Below are positions 20,563 through 31,955 of a stretch of DNA of 64,000 nt, one piece after another. This DNA is from Hyphodiscus hymeniophilus. Taxonomy: Eukaryota > Ascomycota > Leotiomycetes > Helotiales > Hyphodiscaceae. The stretch is taken from positions 806,001 to 870,000 of the forward strand of contig VNKQ01000011.1 in NCBI GenBank assembly GCA_016508695.1, written 5' to 3'. The notes below the pieces were generated by a model, which was not told where the DNA came from, ran no database searches, and saw only the letters and a list, made by a program, of their open reading frames with translations. Both the position numbers and the translations under genes were made by a program. The stretch's first letter is position 1. Every line of letters starts with the position of its first letter.

Positions 20563-22790
20563 ATGAGGCGATGAGACGGCGAGGATTTAGGAAGCTGCTG
20601 GCTGCTGGACGGTGGAAGCTGCGGCCGACAGGCACGAAGAAATAACACAAATGTTCTATTAGCACGGCGTTTACATATGCATTCTTTCTTTCCTACTACG
20701 ACACCACACTCAGTAACGATCACATTACGAAGACGAAGCATAATAATGAGCGGAGCGAATTGATTTTACCTCAAGGGATCTGTTTCTGGGTTACAGAATG
20801 GAGCGAGAGGAAGAAAGATTGATGATATCTCGACGGGGGCATAGCTTTTCATCTCCGGGGATGTCTCTGTATCTTTCATCAATGGGATTGGATTGTATTG
20901 AGCAAATTGGATGGAGCGTTTTTACGACATTAGCATATGGCACAGATCAGATGAAGATAGAGCTCATTGAGCATGATGGGAATGGACATCACTACTTGAT
21001 CTTGCACTCAAACTCACACCGCACTTTCCTTGTGACAATGCTTGATTGACACCGTGACCATGTAGTGTTGGAGGATGTGTGTGCTTAGATGTATCTCAGT
21101 GATTTGAACGTAGTTTTGAACTTGGATTTTGTGGATTGCAATTTGGCCTGGGGGACTGGCTGTTGGTGTTTAGAATCCTGATGTCTCCGAATCATTCCAG
21201 TGATTTGGATATGTGGGTCGGACATATATGTACATTCGGCCATATCCACGCCCATCTTTTGGTTTGGTGCACTAGATAACAGATACCTGCGAGATGATTT
21301 ATCAAAATCCATGGAAAAGGGCTCGGTCGTCGTGATATCTGGCTTTGGATGTATTATGTATGTCACGAGGTCATTCCGCGGTGGATGAACTTGACTCCTG
21401 GCAAAAGGAATATGCTGGTGGAAGAGGTAATTACTGTTTGATGTTGGCTCTATACTCTCGTCGCAGCATGGTCGGTCTCTTGCGGGAGGAGATCGCTCGT
21501 TCAAAGGGCAGTGGGCAGTGGGTAGGTAGTGTGGATGGCTGGCTATAGAATTTGTGGGAGGTGACTATTTCTGTGGTGATTCTTGTTAGGACACTGACTG
21601 TCAAGATTCTGCAGCCTCGGCTCAGAACTGGAAACAGGCTGGCTTTGACTGGGGACATGTGCTATGTGTGATGATATGCAATTTTGGATCACATTCTATC
21701 CGAGTGAACAATGTAGAGTGAAGAAACCAACCTTTCAGAGATGATAAAAAAAAGCTCTGGTAGCATACCTATCAGTCACTTGACACTTCCTTTTTTAGTA
21801 AAGGTTCGCAGAGTAAAAATAGAAGACCTTGCTTTTGGAAGTTGGGATATGTCATTAATCATTATGCAACTATCGTCCGTACGTTACAACCGAGCGATAG
21901 TGTAACGAGACAGGAAACTGCTAAGTCAAAATAAAACGCATTCCAAAAAGACAAGGTTCCTGAAATCAGGCTACCTACAGGACTGTCTGATCTGTTTTCC
22001 TATAAAAGACCTGCTTCTTTCTCGTCTACTTCATTAATACTCACTCCCTGCTCCGAAAATAAATTTCCGAAGCCAGCCGTAAGTGATTCCTTGCGTGGTG
22101 CCCAAGTCGAAAGCAGTCCAATAACACAGGGCTTTGATAAGGATTTAGATGGGTCCTTACTGGAGGTTTGAGTTATTGGTCTTTGAGAGAGAAAAAGTCC
22201 TGTCGACAGCCTGTCGCTAATACTTCGACAGCGAGGAACTGATCGACAGCTAGCAGCGGTCGACAATGGCAACAACACCGACAACGATCAGTGTACCGAC
22301 AACGGCTCAGACATTGATGGAGGCAGTACATCTGGGGCGGCCCGCTTGTCGAGAGTATATCGTGGTGTGGGTTTCGTTTTCTCAGCTTGGAGAAATAGCT
22401 AGCGACGGGATAGGAATGGCTGCCAAGTCCTTCAAGCTGCAAACGTAGCTCCTCGAGACGATCTCTGAGAGAGCGTAGGAAGTCATCGAGGTTGTGGATA
22501 CGAATACAAACATTACATAACGACCCTAATTTCCGATAAGTAAACTATAGTTTGAGTGGTGGTTATTAAGTTAGGTAAGTTAGTTAGTAAGTACGTAAAT
22601 CGAATTTTTGGTGTGGCGGATGCACGGGAGAAAATGGTCAGAATAAAATTTAACTTGAATATTGCTGTGATCTTCGGTGTTCCGAGACAAACACCAGGAG
22701 GGTTGAACTGGGCCCACCCTGCGTAAGTTCAAGCTTCTCTAACGTTGAAACATCTGAAATCCTCCTTCCATCATCTTGTAGTGAGAGCCA
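20563..22790. other. Long intergenic region between convergent C2H2 genes
   Basis: About 2.2 kb between the ends of two convergent C2H2 genes. It contains only short overlapping frames. A CGACAGC/GTCGAC-rich patch lies at 22200-22290. No gene, RNA gene or mobile element could be supported. Confidence 0.4.
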
Positions 22791-23586
22791 CTATTGCAGT
22801 TGTTGGTGCTTCTCAGAGAGGTGTCGAATAAGGTTGTCATGCCTGGAAAACCCTTTCCATGAACCCGGACAGTTTTGGTCGGGACAATAGAAGCGGTCAG
22901 CATAAGGATTGTGCTTCGATTGATGATGCCTAGACAGATCCTTTTGGAGCGAAAAGGCGCTTAGACAACTAGCTTCAGGGCATTGATATGGCTTAGCATG
23001 GTATTGCATGTGTTTGCTGCATGGCATTAGCGTCATCATATATCGATTTCAAAGAAGACAGAAAGGCCAGAAGTGGAACCTACTTAAGTCTGTGCCGACG
23101 AGCAAAAGCCCGACCACAACTTGGACAACCATAAGATTGCACATGTCCAGGTGTGCTTAGAAGCACAGGTGACATACTGGTAACACTTGCTGAGCTGTTG
23201 CTGACCCTTGGAGTGGTGCTTGGCATTGACGACACATCCAATATAACATCTGCGGATGAGGAAAGTGAAATCGATGCACTATGGCTCTTCTCTAGTGAAG
23301 TTTCTTGCGGTATCTCCAATTCGGAAAAGTTCCACCACTCGACTCCCTCAAAAGGTGTGCCGGTGAACAACAGATCCTCCAAACTAGGGACCTCAAGTCC
23401 CAACCCACAGTGGTCACCGTTTCCAATCGATACCGAGAACAATCCATCCCGACTAGGTGGCCTTGCTGGTCTCGGACAGCACGATTCACTATCGACGGGT
23501 GAAGAATGTGCCTCAGAATCGACTGATCGTAATTGATCACTGTAACATTTCCGCGAGATGTGGTGGCGAGCGGAGGAGCTCTCCGC
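22791..23586 (-). CDS. Small C2H2 zinc-finger protein, 5' end unresolved
   Basis: Two exons are clear: 23586-23084 and 23016-22791, joined across an intron (23083-23017; GTAGGT, CTAAT, GCAG). The join completes the first finger, CPSCGRAFARRHRL plus NKHMQYH (C-x2-C-x12-H-x3-H). Two more fingers follow: CPEASC with HHQSKH, and CPDQNC with HLSEKH, just before the stop. The upstream part is acidic and Ser-rich, with VPSLEDLLFTGTPFEGVEWWN, which resembles an activation segment. The frame is open back to a stop at 23587-23589 but holds no ATG. Translation must therefore start in an upstream exon I could not fix, or the gene is 5'-truncated. Probable nuclear regulator; the targets are unknown. Confidence 0.65.
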
Positions 23587-24129
23587 TCAGGGAAGCAGAG
23601 TTGGTAGTGAGTGAAAACCTAGGTGGAAAGTCTTATCTGGAGGAGGGGGAACCACTACATTTATGTCGTGCAATCGCCTGCCTCAACCAATGTTCATGGC
23701 CGGGCTCTGGAAGGGATTTGAAGGGAGTGCATATAGATGCCCCAATTGTAGCTTCTTCACGCAGCCTTTAGCAAGGATCTCGAACAATCGAGGCACTCAT
23801 TATTGGCGGTGAAGCGACAGGGCGTTTTGGCCGGCCTCTCTCACGCGACTTAGGCCAATGATGAGTTGGTGGCCTCATTTGTTGATGAGGCTGAGGTGGA
23901 TGGTCAAGTACCAGCGCCGATCTGTCTGCACATCATTCCAGGTTATCGCTCGCTACTAGATGAAGGCATTCACAGGTATGACCCCTGGTGTTTATTTCGA
24001 TCCTTTCTTTTGTATTGATACACAAATATATTCACTTGACGGGATTCGTGGTCATCGTTCCGTCCATTAAGGAGTTTGCGATGGCTAGACACATAAAACA
24101 CATCTATTGAATTGAAATGAACAACATTC
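23587..24129. other. Intergenic region
   Basis: Divergent interval between the small C2H2 gene and the Cys/His-rich gene. It may hold the missing first exon of the C2H2 gene. Nothing else is supported. Confidence 0.35.
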
Positions 24130-24678
24130 ATGCAAGTCGGAACTGTTGTCAGGTATCGAACAAAGCCTTGTAAAACCTTGTTCTTTGAGCAGCGACGCCT
24201 CAGAATGACAGTGAACCTGGACAAACGAAATGGCAATCACAAAGAACCCATGGATTTGTACAGAACGACCACAAAAGAGATAAGTTCGACCGAAATTCCA
24301 GACATGATGGGCACGCAAAACTTCCCCCGCATCAGTCTCCTCACCGCTGAAATGTGCCATCACAAAAGATCCGTGTTTGCGTGCAGACACTACACTTGGG
24401 GTGCTCAAGTCCAGGCTTGCGAGCTTGAGAACATCTTCACGGCAGGCAAATGGCACATCCCTTGTGATACGATGTGGTCTCATCCTCTTCACAGCTTCAA
24501 GATTGAGACTCTGTGTAGCGGGTGCGAGCGAAAGATGAGGAACACTTCTGCGGTGTTGACAAAAGTGAAGTTGGAGATGAAGGACATGAATGAGGAGATT
24601 AGCCGAATCCGGCAGGTGGGAGCAGAAGGAAGAAGTGGAGATACTTCTGCAGCGTCTTTCATCGGCAGGTTCGATTGA
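24130..24678 (+). CDS. Small Cys/His-rich fungal protein, function unknown
   Basis: An open frame of 182 codons, of which the last 109 look genuinely conserved. The core begins MCHHKRSVFACRHYTWG and continues with QACELENIF, PCDTMWSHPLHSF and LCSGCERK, then a charged helix (VKLEMKDMNEEISRIRQV). The regular spacing of Cys and His suggests a compact metal-binding module. I recall the MCxHKR...C.H...MWSHPLH pattern from many small fungal proteins of unknown role. The true start could be 24130, 24205, 24250 or 24352; the last starts exactly at the conserved MCHHKR. A 265-codon frame on the opposite strand (24085-24882) overlaps it, but it shows no comparable pattern. Confidence 0.55.
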   Translation: MQVGTVVRYRTKPCKTLFFEQRRLRMTVNLDKRNGNHKEPMDLYRTTTKEISSTEIPDMMGTQNFPRISLLTAEMCHHKRSVFACRHYTWGAQVQACELENIFTAGKWHIPCDTMWSHPLHSFKIETLCSGCERKMRNTSAVLTKVKLEMKDMNEEISRIRQVGAEGRSGDTSAASFIGRFD

Positions 24679-25523
24679 GCCTCGGTCATCATATAGACAT
24701 AATCTTGTTCCTACATGATAAATGTTGCAGCTGTGCTTTGAAATGTGTGAGATCGGATTGATCAAGTGATGATGAGAAGGTGAAGTAGGTAAGTAGGCTA
24801 GTAGGTAAGGAAACATTGCGACGATAAGCGAAGTACACACATAGGCTCTTTCAGGGGTTGAGCAAGCGAGAGTTCGGCTCAAGAATCCTAGGTATGATTT
24901 ACTGTAGCGGCTGCGGTACCGGCGATCATTTCAGCCTCTTCGCCAGTGCGATCTCGTGAAAGAGAGTCCAGCGGGCGGAAGGGGGAAAAGGGGAAAGGGG
25001 GAAAAGGGGAAAGGGGTGGAATCCAAGTTAGTAGACTCGCAATCTAGTAGACCGCGGGGAAGCCTTGTGAAGCCGGAAGCTACTATCTCGGTCTGTCACA
25101 AAACACCACACACTGCGGCACTCCGCCCACTCCAGTCCACTCCAAAAATGTTGCGTGTTTTAACTGTTTTGGCTAGTCGTCGCTCCTTTGGGGGCAGCAG
25201 CTGGTGGTGGCGGAGATATGAAGACGGCCTTGGCGCTGGGCAACCGGGCTGTGGTAGGCATTCGCGGTCAAATGTGGAACTTCCACAACCAGACTCATTG
25301 GCACACCACGCCCTGGGCGTCCAATATGCGTGCAGGCGTTCTGATGAGAGTTCATCACGCGGCCGAGAATGTGAGTCTCACTCCAGCCGCACTCTGCAGT
25401 GCTGGTACTACTTATGGGTAATATCCATCAGGCTGAAGCCTTCTGCTTTCGCGTGCTCAATTTACGTTTCATATCCTTTTTCTTTTTTAGTTGAATCAAA
25501 TTGAATCAATTCAACGTCGAGCG
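24679..25523. other. Intergenic region upstream of the permease gene
   Basis: About 0.85 kb, presumably the permease promoter. It contains the G-run tract described separately at 24981-25016. Open frames at 24956-25504 and 25188-25421 run through simple or G-rich sequence and lack motifs. Confidence 0.4.
24981..25016 (+). repeat. Purine-only tract with five G runs (quadruplex-capable)
   Basis: Five runs of four to five G are separated by three or four A, for example GGGGGAAAAGGGGAAAGGGG. The pattern satisfies a canonical four-run G-quadruplex motif with short loops, and being purine-only it could also form a triplex. It lies about 0.5 kb upstream of the permease start. Confidence 0.8.
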
Positions 25524-27418
25524 ATGGCACAACGGCGCTTTGATTCGGGACTCGAGATGACGAACTATCAGGGGCTGGAGGCTCAAAACACTTATCAAGG
25601 GATGCTCATGAATGACTACCCAGGCAACAATTCGGAGGATGCTGGCTCGGGAAAACCAGCTTTTCATATGAACGGCAATGTCTATACAGAAGATCCCAGA
25701 GCCCTGTTGCATCGAGATCTCAAGACCCGTCAAATTTCTATGATAGCGCTTGGTGGAGCTCTTGGCACCGGCCTCCTCGTCAATACAGGCCCATATCTTG
25801 CTCAATCGGGGCCGGGAAGCATGATCATCGGGTATGCATTGGTAGGAGTATTGTGCTACTCTGTAATGGCGGCCATGGGAGAGATGGCTGCTTGGCTTCC
25901 AATCCCCTCAGGTTTCACTGGGTTCGCCCACCGATTTGTTGATCCTGCCCTTGGATTCGCTCTTGGGTGGAACTACTGGTTTAAAGTAGGTGAATGGAGC
26001 TCCTACCGTTTTCAATTTACTTACATTGACAGTACATCATCACCACTCCAAACAACTTAATTGCCTCTACTCTGGTCATCAAGTACTGGTTCGATGTGCG
26101 AGGATACACTGGCCCAGCATCCCATCCTGCTTTGTACGTTGCACTACTGTTGGTTGCGATCATTGCCATCAATTATTTCGGCGTGGGTGTCTTTGGAGAG
26201 TTCGAATTCTGGCTGTCAAGCGTGAAGGTACTGGTAATCCTTGGTCTTATCATTTTCACGGTCGTAGTTGCGGCTGGTGGCGGTGGGAAAACCCACCCCA
26301 AAGGTTTCCATTATTGGAACGACCCTGGGGCGTTTGCAGTCTATCCAGGTCTGAGTAAGCATCAATAACGCTGCCCTGAAATATTGGACACCTGCTAATG
26401 AAACATAGAGAAAGGAAGCGGCCAATTCCTCGGGTTCTGGTCAGTTTTGTCGTCCGCTGTCTTCTCGTTCCTAGGCGCAGAGCTTGTTGGTGTGACCGTG
26501 GGCGAAGCTCAGAATCCTCGGAAGGCAATCCCACGAGCCGTACGATTGACATTCTTCCGAATCGTCTTCTTCTACCTCGTTCTAGTGCTCTTGCTGGGAA
26601 TGACAGTTCCTTACAACAGCCCACTCCTCCTATCCGCCGTTCATGAAAGCGACAACTCCGTCAACGCTGAAGCATCGCCATTTGTGGTCGCAGCCCGTAT
26701 CGCAGGTGTCAACACACTCCCAAACCTCATCAACGTCTGCCTCCTCGTCTTCACATTCTCGGCCGCAAACTCCGATCTTTACATCGCTACTCGAACACTG
26801 TACTCCCTGGCCGTCGAAGGTAATGCTCCCAGTATCTTCAGTCACACAGACCAACGCGGAGTTCCGATCTATTCTCTCGCCCTTTCGAGCGCCTTCTGTT
26901 GTATCGCGTTCATTAGCGAGAAGATCGGCGCTTTCAAAGCGTTCCAATATTTCGTCTCCCTCGTCACCATCTTCGGCATACTGACTTGGATATCGATCCT
27001 CATCTCGCACATCTACTTTGTGCGCGCACGGATGGCTCAGAACATCCCCGACTCCGCCCTGACTTTCGTCTCGCCCTTCGGCGCCAATGGCTCCTTGACC
27101 TTCCTCGTCTTCGCCTGCGTCATTCTCGTCTTCAACGGCTGGGCGGATTTCATCCACACAGACACCGTCAAGTTCGATTGGAAGAATTTCATCGTCGACT
27201 ACATCGGCGTCCCCTTGTATCTACTCATGATCTTTGGGTATAAAATCATCATGAAGACCGAGGGTGTCAGACCGGAGGATGCTGATCTCTTTAGTGGGAA
27301 GCAGAAGATTGACGAGGATGAGGCGGAGTTCCTTGCCGAGGAGTTGAGGAGGAAGGGTGGGGTGTCTGAGACGAGATATGAGAGGTTGTATAGGGTCACT
27401 TTGGGGAACTTCTTTTAA
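25524..27418 (+). CDS. Amino acid permease (Dip5-like, AAP/YAT family)
   Basis: Three exons: 25524-25985, 26033-26354 and 26409-27418 (597 residues). The introns (47 and 54 bp) have GTAGGT/GTAAGC donors and join WNYWFK to YIITTPNNL and YPGL to KKGSGQFLGFW. The protein opens with a hydrophilic cytosolic tail of about 65 residues, then RDLKTRQISMIALGGALGTG, the classic first-membrane-helix motif of yeast-type amino acid permeases. GEMAAWLPIPSGFTGFA and the following FALGWNYWFKYIITTPN point to the dicarboxylic/Dip5-like branch. About twelve hydrophobic segments are visible. The C-terminal tail is charged. Expected role: proton-coupled uptake of amino acids, perhaps acidic ones, at the plasma membrane. 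The ATG at 25524 is the first in frame; no stop separates it from 25491, where only a TTG occurs. Confidence 0.88.
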
Positions 27419-28199
27419 TCCTTGCTTTGTCGTGCGTATTTGGCATATAGAATTGTTCTGAGCGTGGAGTTGGTGTGGAGGGTTTTGCTTCTTCTCTTGA
27501 TTATATGTATGTAACATTGTATGTTTACATGAGCAATTTGACGTTTACCTTGAAATGGGCAAGTCTTTCCTCTCGAATCCTCTCCGCTTACTGCCGAATC
27601 CTTGTATCCTCCCTAAACCGAAACAACACCAATCCAACGCATATTATCCAGCTCAACGCACCGAATGTGGTCCTCATCAGTAACATACAGCTCGTACACG
27701 GTACAGTACACTTGCGCAGTAGCTTGCCAGGTCAAGTCCTTGTTCTGTGTGAGCAGGAGTCCCAACTTCCATATCAAGCGACTTCGGTCGTCGTTGGCAT
27801 ATGGCTGGCATGCTGCATAGCAGTGGCACCGAGGCGAATGGCAACCATTGGTAGAATTCTTCACGCCCTTCCTCGAACTTTGGACCTCGCCCAATTCTGC
27901 GCTTGGCAAAACATTATTGAGGATCGGCGATTAGACGTCAATATGTGAAAGACGAGAAACGAGTCAAAGGACATCTGTTGTTCCAGATGGGTTGCTTGGG
28001 TGGCATACAGCCATTTGGCAACGTGAGAAGTCCATGCCAGGAACAGGTAGCTGAGGTGAAATAGTTCATGTGTATGGCATGAGATCCTTCCAACTACATA
28101 CATCAGCCCAAGTTCTCGCGGAAGAAAATGTGCCGATATCGAACTGACGATAGCATGATAGACGAACGAATCCGAATGCATGGAGGCTCCTGCCCTGAT
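27419..28199. other. Intergenic region between convergent genes
   Basis: Shared 3' flank of the permease gene and the minus-strand gene at 28200. Frames at 27475-27948 and 27861-28181 are not supported by any motif. Confidence 0.4.
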
Positions 28200-29129
28200 T
28201 CAATATTTTCGTAGATGGCCCAGAATCGCACCAAGCCTGCGTAGAGCTTTGGGCTCCTCCGTACTCAATGGATCACTTCCCAGATCCCCGACCTCTCTTC
28301 GAGCATCCTTCACCAGGGGCAATAAACCTCCCCAGACTTCATCGGTATACCGATTAAGGACGCCGTCCCATTGCTCTCTCCAACTTTCCTTGCCAGCAGT
28401 CGATTGGTCGAATGAAAGGTCGAACGTGGGATTTAGGTTTAGTGGATGACTGGGATCAACAACACCATGCTTCTCTACTGGAGGGAACAGGTCTTTCGTC
28501 ATAGCTCGGAGTTGTTGGAGTTGTTCTGCTGAGAGACCCCAGTCGTAGTTCTCATCTTCTGACGATGCCTCGGAGAACCCTTCCATGATATCTTTCTGGG
28601 ATAAAAGAGCTAGGACATCTTCACCGTCTCGACTTTCTTGCTCAGCAACAGTTCTGTTTGGCTGCTGCGAAGGATGGTTTGGAGCCGGATGGGCTCGTCT
28701 CCAGGCTTCCCCAAGTTCATCTGTTGAGACACCGCGGAAATGGTGACTTTCTTCAGCATCCTGAGATGGACTGAAAGAGTCTATGCCATCCAGAAATGAA
28801 GAAAACTCGTTCTCGGACAGCCTGACATGCTCCTCGTTATGGCCGACTCTGAAAGCATTGGGTGAATTCGTTTCATGCGTACTCTGTGAGGCTTTCGAAC
28901 TCTCGGCCCACACTGAATCGGACTTGGATGACTGTCCAGTCTGTCCTTTGTCTCCAAGGGCAGTAGCTCGTTCATTCAACTCGTTGCTGTTTGGCGTTGC
29001 GAGTAGATTCCGAGTCAATCCACTTGCTGAAGCCGCAACCCGTGTGATCATCGATGGCTGGTCTCCGGCTTGTCCTTTGTCTGCTTCCTCATCACTTTGG
29101 GCACGACCTTTGCCCTTGGCCTCATTCAT
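28200..29129 (-). CDS. Uncharacterised acidic protein
   Basis: A 309-residue single-exon protein if started at the ATG at 29129 (MNEAKGKGRAQSDEE). The frame is open upstream to 29276 but gains nothing recognisable. Residues 1-30 are charged. A short segment MITRVAASASGLTRNLL could form an amphipathic helix. The middle is acidic and Ser-rich with FSSFLDGIDSFS. The C-terminal third has a more ordered look, with YDWGLSAEQLQQLRAM, a Trp-rich stretch ESWREQWDGVLNRYTDEVWG and a final helix. I do not recognise the family. The Trp-rich end and acidic repeats suggest a protein-interaction role, but that is a guess. Confidence 0.6.
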   Translation of the reverse strand: MNEAKGKGRAQSDEEADKGQAGDQPSMITRVAASASGLTRNLLATPNSNELNERATALGDKGQTGQSSKSDSVWAESSKASQSTHETNSPNAFRVGHNEEHVRLSENEFSSFLDGIDSFSPSQDAEESHHFRGVSTDELGEAWRRAHPAPNHPSQQPNRTVAEQESRDGEDVLALLSQKDIMEGFSEASSEDENYDWGLSAEQLQQLRAMTKDLFPPVEKHGVVDPSHPLNLNPTFDLSFDQSTAGKESWREQWDGVLNRYTDEVWGGLLPLVKDARREVGDLGSDPLSTEEPKALRRLGAILGHLRKY

Positions 29130-30077
29130 TCTGGTTCTGGTCTCACATAAATCATGGAGAATTTTGATCAAGTGTACATCGAAGATGCCACCCGGAGACT
29201 GCCGAGGTGTACTGAAGGTCTGGCAGGTACCGTAGGTACGGGAGTTAATTCGTTGGCACGTGATAGAGGCTTCCAATGGTGGGGGCGAATGCGGGGGATA
29301 AGCTGGGCAACATCTGTTGGATATTGCCCTTGCAAGAGCATGCCAGTATTAAAGATGATGTTTCAAACTGCATTACCCCACAGTGTAGATCGAGGTGCTC
29401 GAAGTGCTGCATTATGCACATGTTGCATACGTCTATGTGCGGAATGCAGCATTTGCAATCATGCCAAGAGCGCAAAGCAAATCAGAGAAAAAAGAATCAA
29501 ATTGAAATACATAAATAAATAATGCTGGCGTCTTTCAACAATAGAATCAGCTTACTAAGTACCCTTTATAATTCGAAAGACTCAAATAGGTCAATTGTCT
29601 TTATCTAGAAAGTGCCTACCTATCAAGTGAATGTTTTCCGTCGTTCGCTCTTGTCGCTCTTGCGTGAGTGACGGCACCTTTGTCATCCAAGCGAGCCTTG
29701 TTGCCTCGCTGCGCTGCTTCACAGGCCCGCCATACCCCACGACAACACAAGACCAACCTCAACCTAACCCTCAACCTTCCTCTGCGTATCAAGCCGCCAC
29801 TCGAATCTACGAGAAAATCTACTGATACAGCTTTGCCTTATCCGCCAACTACGCCAGAGGAGCCGTACCGACGATCGTACACTCACACCGTCACTTCCCT
29901 TAAAACCCTTGCTTGCCCAACCCAACCAACTCAGCCTTCCAACTTTCCGAGGATCGCTCGCAGTCGAAGCTCAAAGCACTCGACTCTCCATACAGTCTCT
30001 ATCAGTAACAGCAGTCTCCGTACCAGGAAAACATCTGTTGGGCGAGGATTCCTTCTCCGCCACACGGGTCGTAAAAG
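29130..30077. other. Divergent promoter region
   Basis: About 0.95 kb between the minus-strand acidic protein gene and cdc55. The last 400 bp are CT-rich and probably form the cdc55 leader. No other gene is supported. Confidence 0.4.
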
Positions 30078-31955
30078 ATGGTAGAAGGAGAACCGAACTC
30101 TCCTACCTGGAAGTTCACACAGTCAGTATATGCTACCTTATATGCTCCTCACGTCGAAATGTCCAAGACTTGCTTTGCGCGCCAGGTCCATGATTTGGTG
30201 GCGAAGTCTTTGATTGTCTAAGGCACATCGCAGGCGCTACGAAACCAGGGCTAACATGTCATCAGATGTTTCGGTGATAAAGGAGATGTGGAGGATATCA
30301 CAGAAGGTAAGTTGATATATCCTACAAAACTGCATAAGGGGGCTTCAACTACATCAGTTGTCTTTCATCGTTACTTCTTCCTGCCTCCGGATACAACGCT
30401 GACACATTTATACTCTCTAGCGGATATCATTTCAACGGTAGAGTTCGATCATACAGGCAATTATCTCGCAACTGGAGATAAAGGCGGACGAGTTGTTCTT
30501 TTCGAGAGGAACGAGACAGTATGGAAATCTTCCAGGGCATTGCAGCAGGCTGCCTCCATTGGCAAAGCATACTAACGTGACGTAGAAAAAAACCTGCGAG
30601 TACAAGTTCCACACTGAGTTTCAATCCCACGAGCCTGAATTCGATTACCTGAAGTCCCTCGAGATAGAAGAGAAGATCAACAAGATAAAGTGGTGCCGGC
30701 GTCAGAATGCCTCTCATTATCTTCTCTCCACGAATGACAAGACAATCAAGTTATGGAAGGTTTTTGAGAAATCATTGAAGGTAGTTGCGGAAAACAATCT
30801 CTCCCATGACCTGACTCCTGGAAATGCTGCTGGGGGAGGAGGCGGAGTTCGACCTATTTCGAATGTCCGTTTCACCAGCGCCCACGACCTAAAACTACCC
30901 CGCCTTACCCACCACGACACTGTCGTAGCCGCTGTACCTCGACGAACGTACGCCAACGCCCATGCATATCATATCAACAGCATCTCAGTGAACAGTGATG
31001 GGGAGACCTTCATTAGTAGTGATGATCTACGAATCAACCTATGGAACTTGAACATTCAAGACCAGTCCTTCAACATTGTGGATATCAAGCCAGCGAATAT
31101 GGAGGAGTTGACAGAAGTCATTACAGCTGCAGAGTTCCATCCACAAAGCTGCAATTGGTTCATGTATGCGAGCTCGAAAGGCACAATCAAACTGGCAGAT
31201 ATGAGAGAGAGCGCCTTGTGTGACCAACACGCAAAACGTAAGTTGAAGGAAATATGCGACATCATAATCTACTAACTTACACTACTTAGAATTCGAGCAA
31301 GAAGAGGATCCTTCCGCGCGCTCATTCTTCTCGGAGATCATATCTTCCATCTCCGATGTTCGATTCTCTCATGATGGACGATATATTCTGTCTCGCGACT
31401 ACCTCACCGTCAAGATCTGGGATGTGAACATGGAGCGTCAACCAGTTAAGACAATCCCTATTCACGAGCACCTCCGACCACGACTTTGTGACACTTATGA
31501 GAATGATAGCATCTTCGACAAGTTCGAAGTCGTCTTCTCAGGAGACGCCAAGAATGTGATGACTGGAAGCTACAATAACAACTTCATGATCTATCCTTCA
31601 GATCCGGATAAGGAAGTCGAGGTTGTTCTACAAGCCGACAAATCCGCATTCAAGGCCAAAAAGGTTGGAGTCCCCACACCAATCAACTCCTCCACAAGCC
31701 CGACGGCCACAAACGGGGGTAAGAAGGGTGGCTCCAGAGCGGGCAGTCCCGCGGCAGGGGCAACTGGCCAGGGTGGTAGAATGAGAAAAGAGACCGATGC
31801 CGATCAGATTGACTTTAACAAGAAGATCCTCCATATGAGCTGGCATCCATTCGAAGACAGCATTGCTATTGCAGCAACCAACAACGTGAGTATGTCCCTT
31901 GGCACTCCGAATCTTGCTGACAGTTTGATAGCTTTTCGTCTTCTCTGCATTGTAG
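30078..31955 (+). CDS. cdc55: PP2A regulatory subunit B55
   Basis: Rebuilt from six exons: 30078-30121, 30266-30306, 30421-30518, 30586-31237, 31290-31885 and 31932-31955 (484 residues, frame kept throughout). The introns are 144, 114, 67, 52 and 46 bp. Joining them gives WKFTQCFGDKGDVEDITEAD and then IISTVEFDHTGNYLATGDKG, the well-known start of the B55 WD-repeat propeller. SHEPEFDYLKSLEIEEKINK is the family's conserved loop, and the last 8-codon exon supplies the LFVFSAL end. Residues 130-150 carry a Gly-rich insertion, and an insertion of about 65 residues (Ser/Gly/Ala-rich) precedes the final strand, as in other filamentous fungi. B55 targets the PP2A catalytic core to mitotic and signalling substrates. 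The tiny exons 2 and 6 are easily missed by gene finders. Confidence 0.93.

Noticed and set aside
22000..22442. Overlapping minus-strand frames with Cys-rich stretches
   Set aside because: The Cys run comes from a CGACAA/GACAAC-type simple sequence; no zinc-binding spacing.
24085..24882. 265-codon open frame on the minus strand
   Set aside because: It overlaps the plus-strand Cys/His protein, has no recognisable domain, and its composition looks like an antisense shadow.
25188..25421. 77-codon frame before the permease with a signal-like start
   Set aside because: The Gly run derives from simple G-rich DNA, and the frame has no recognisable domain.
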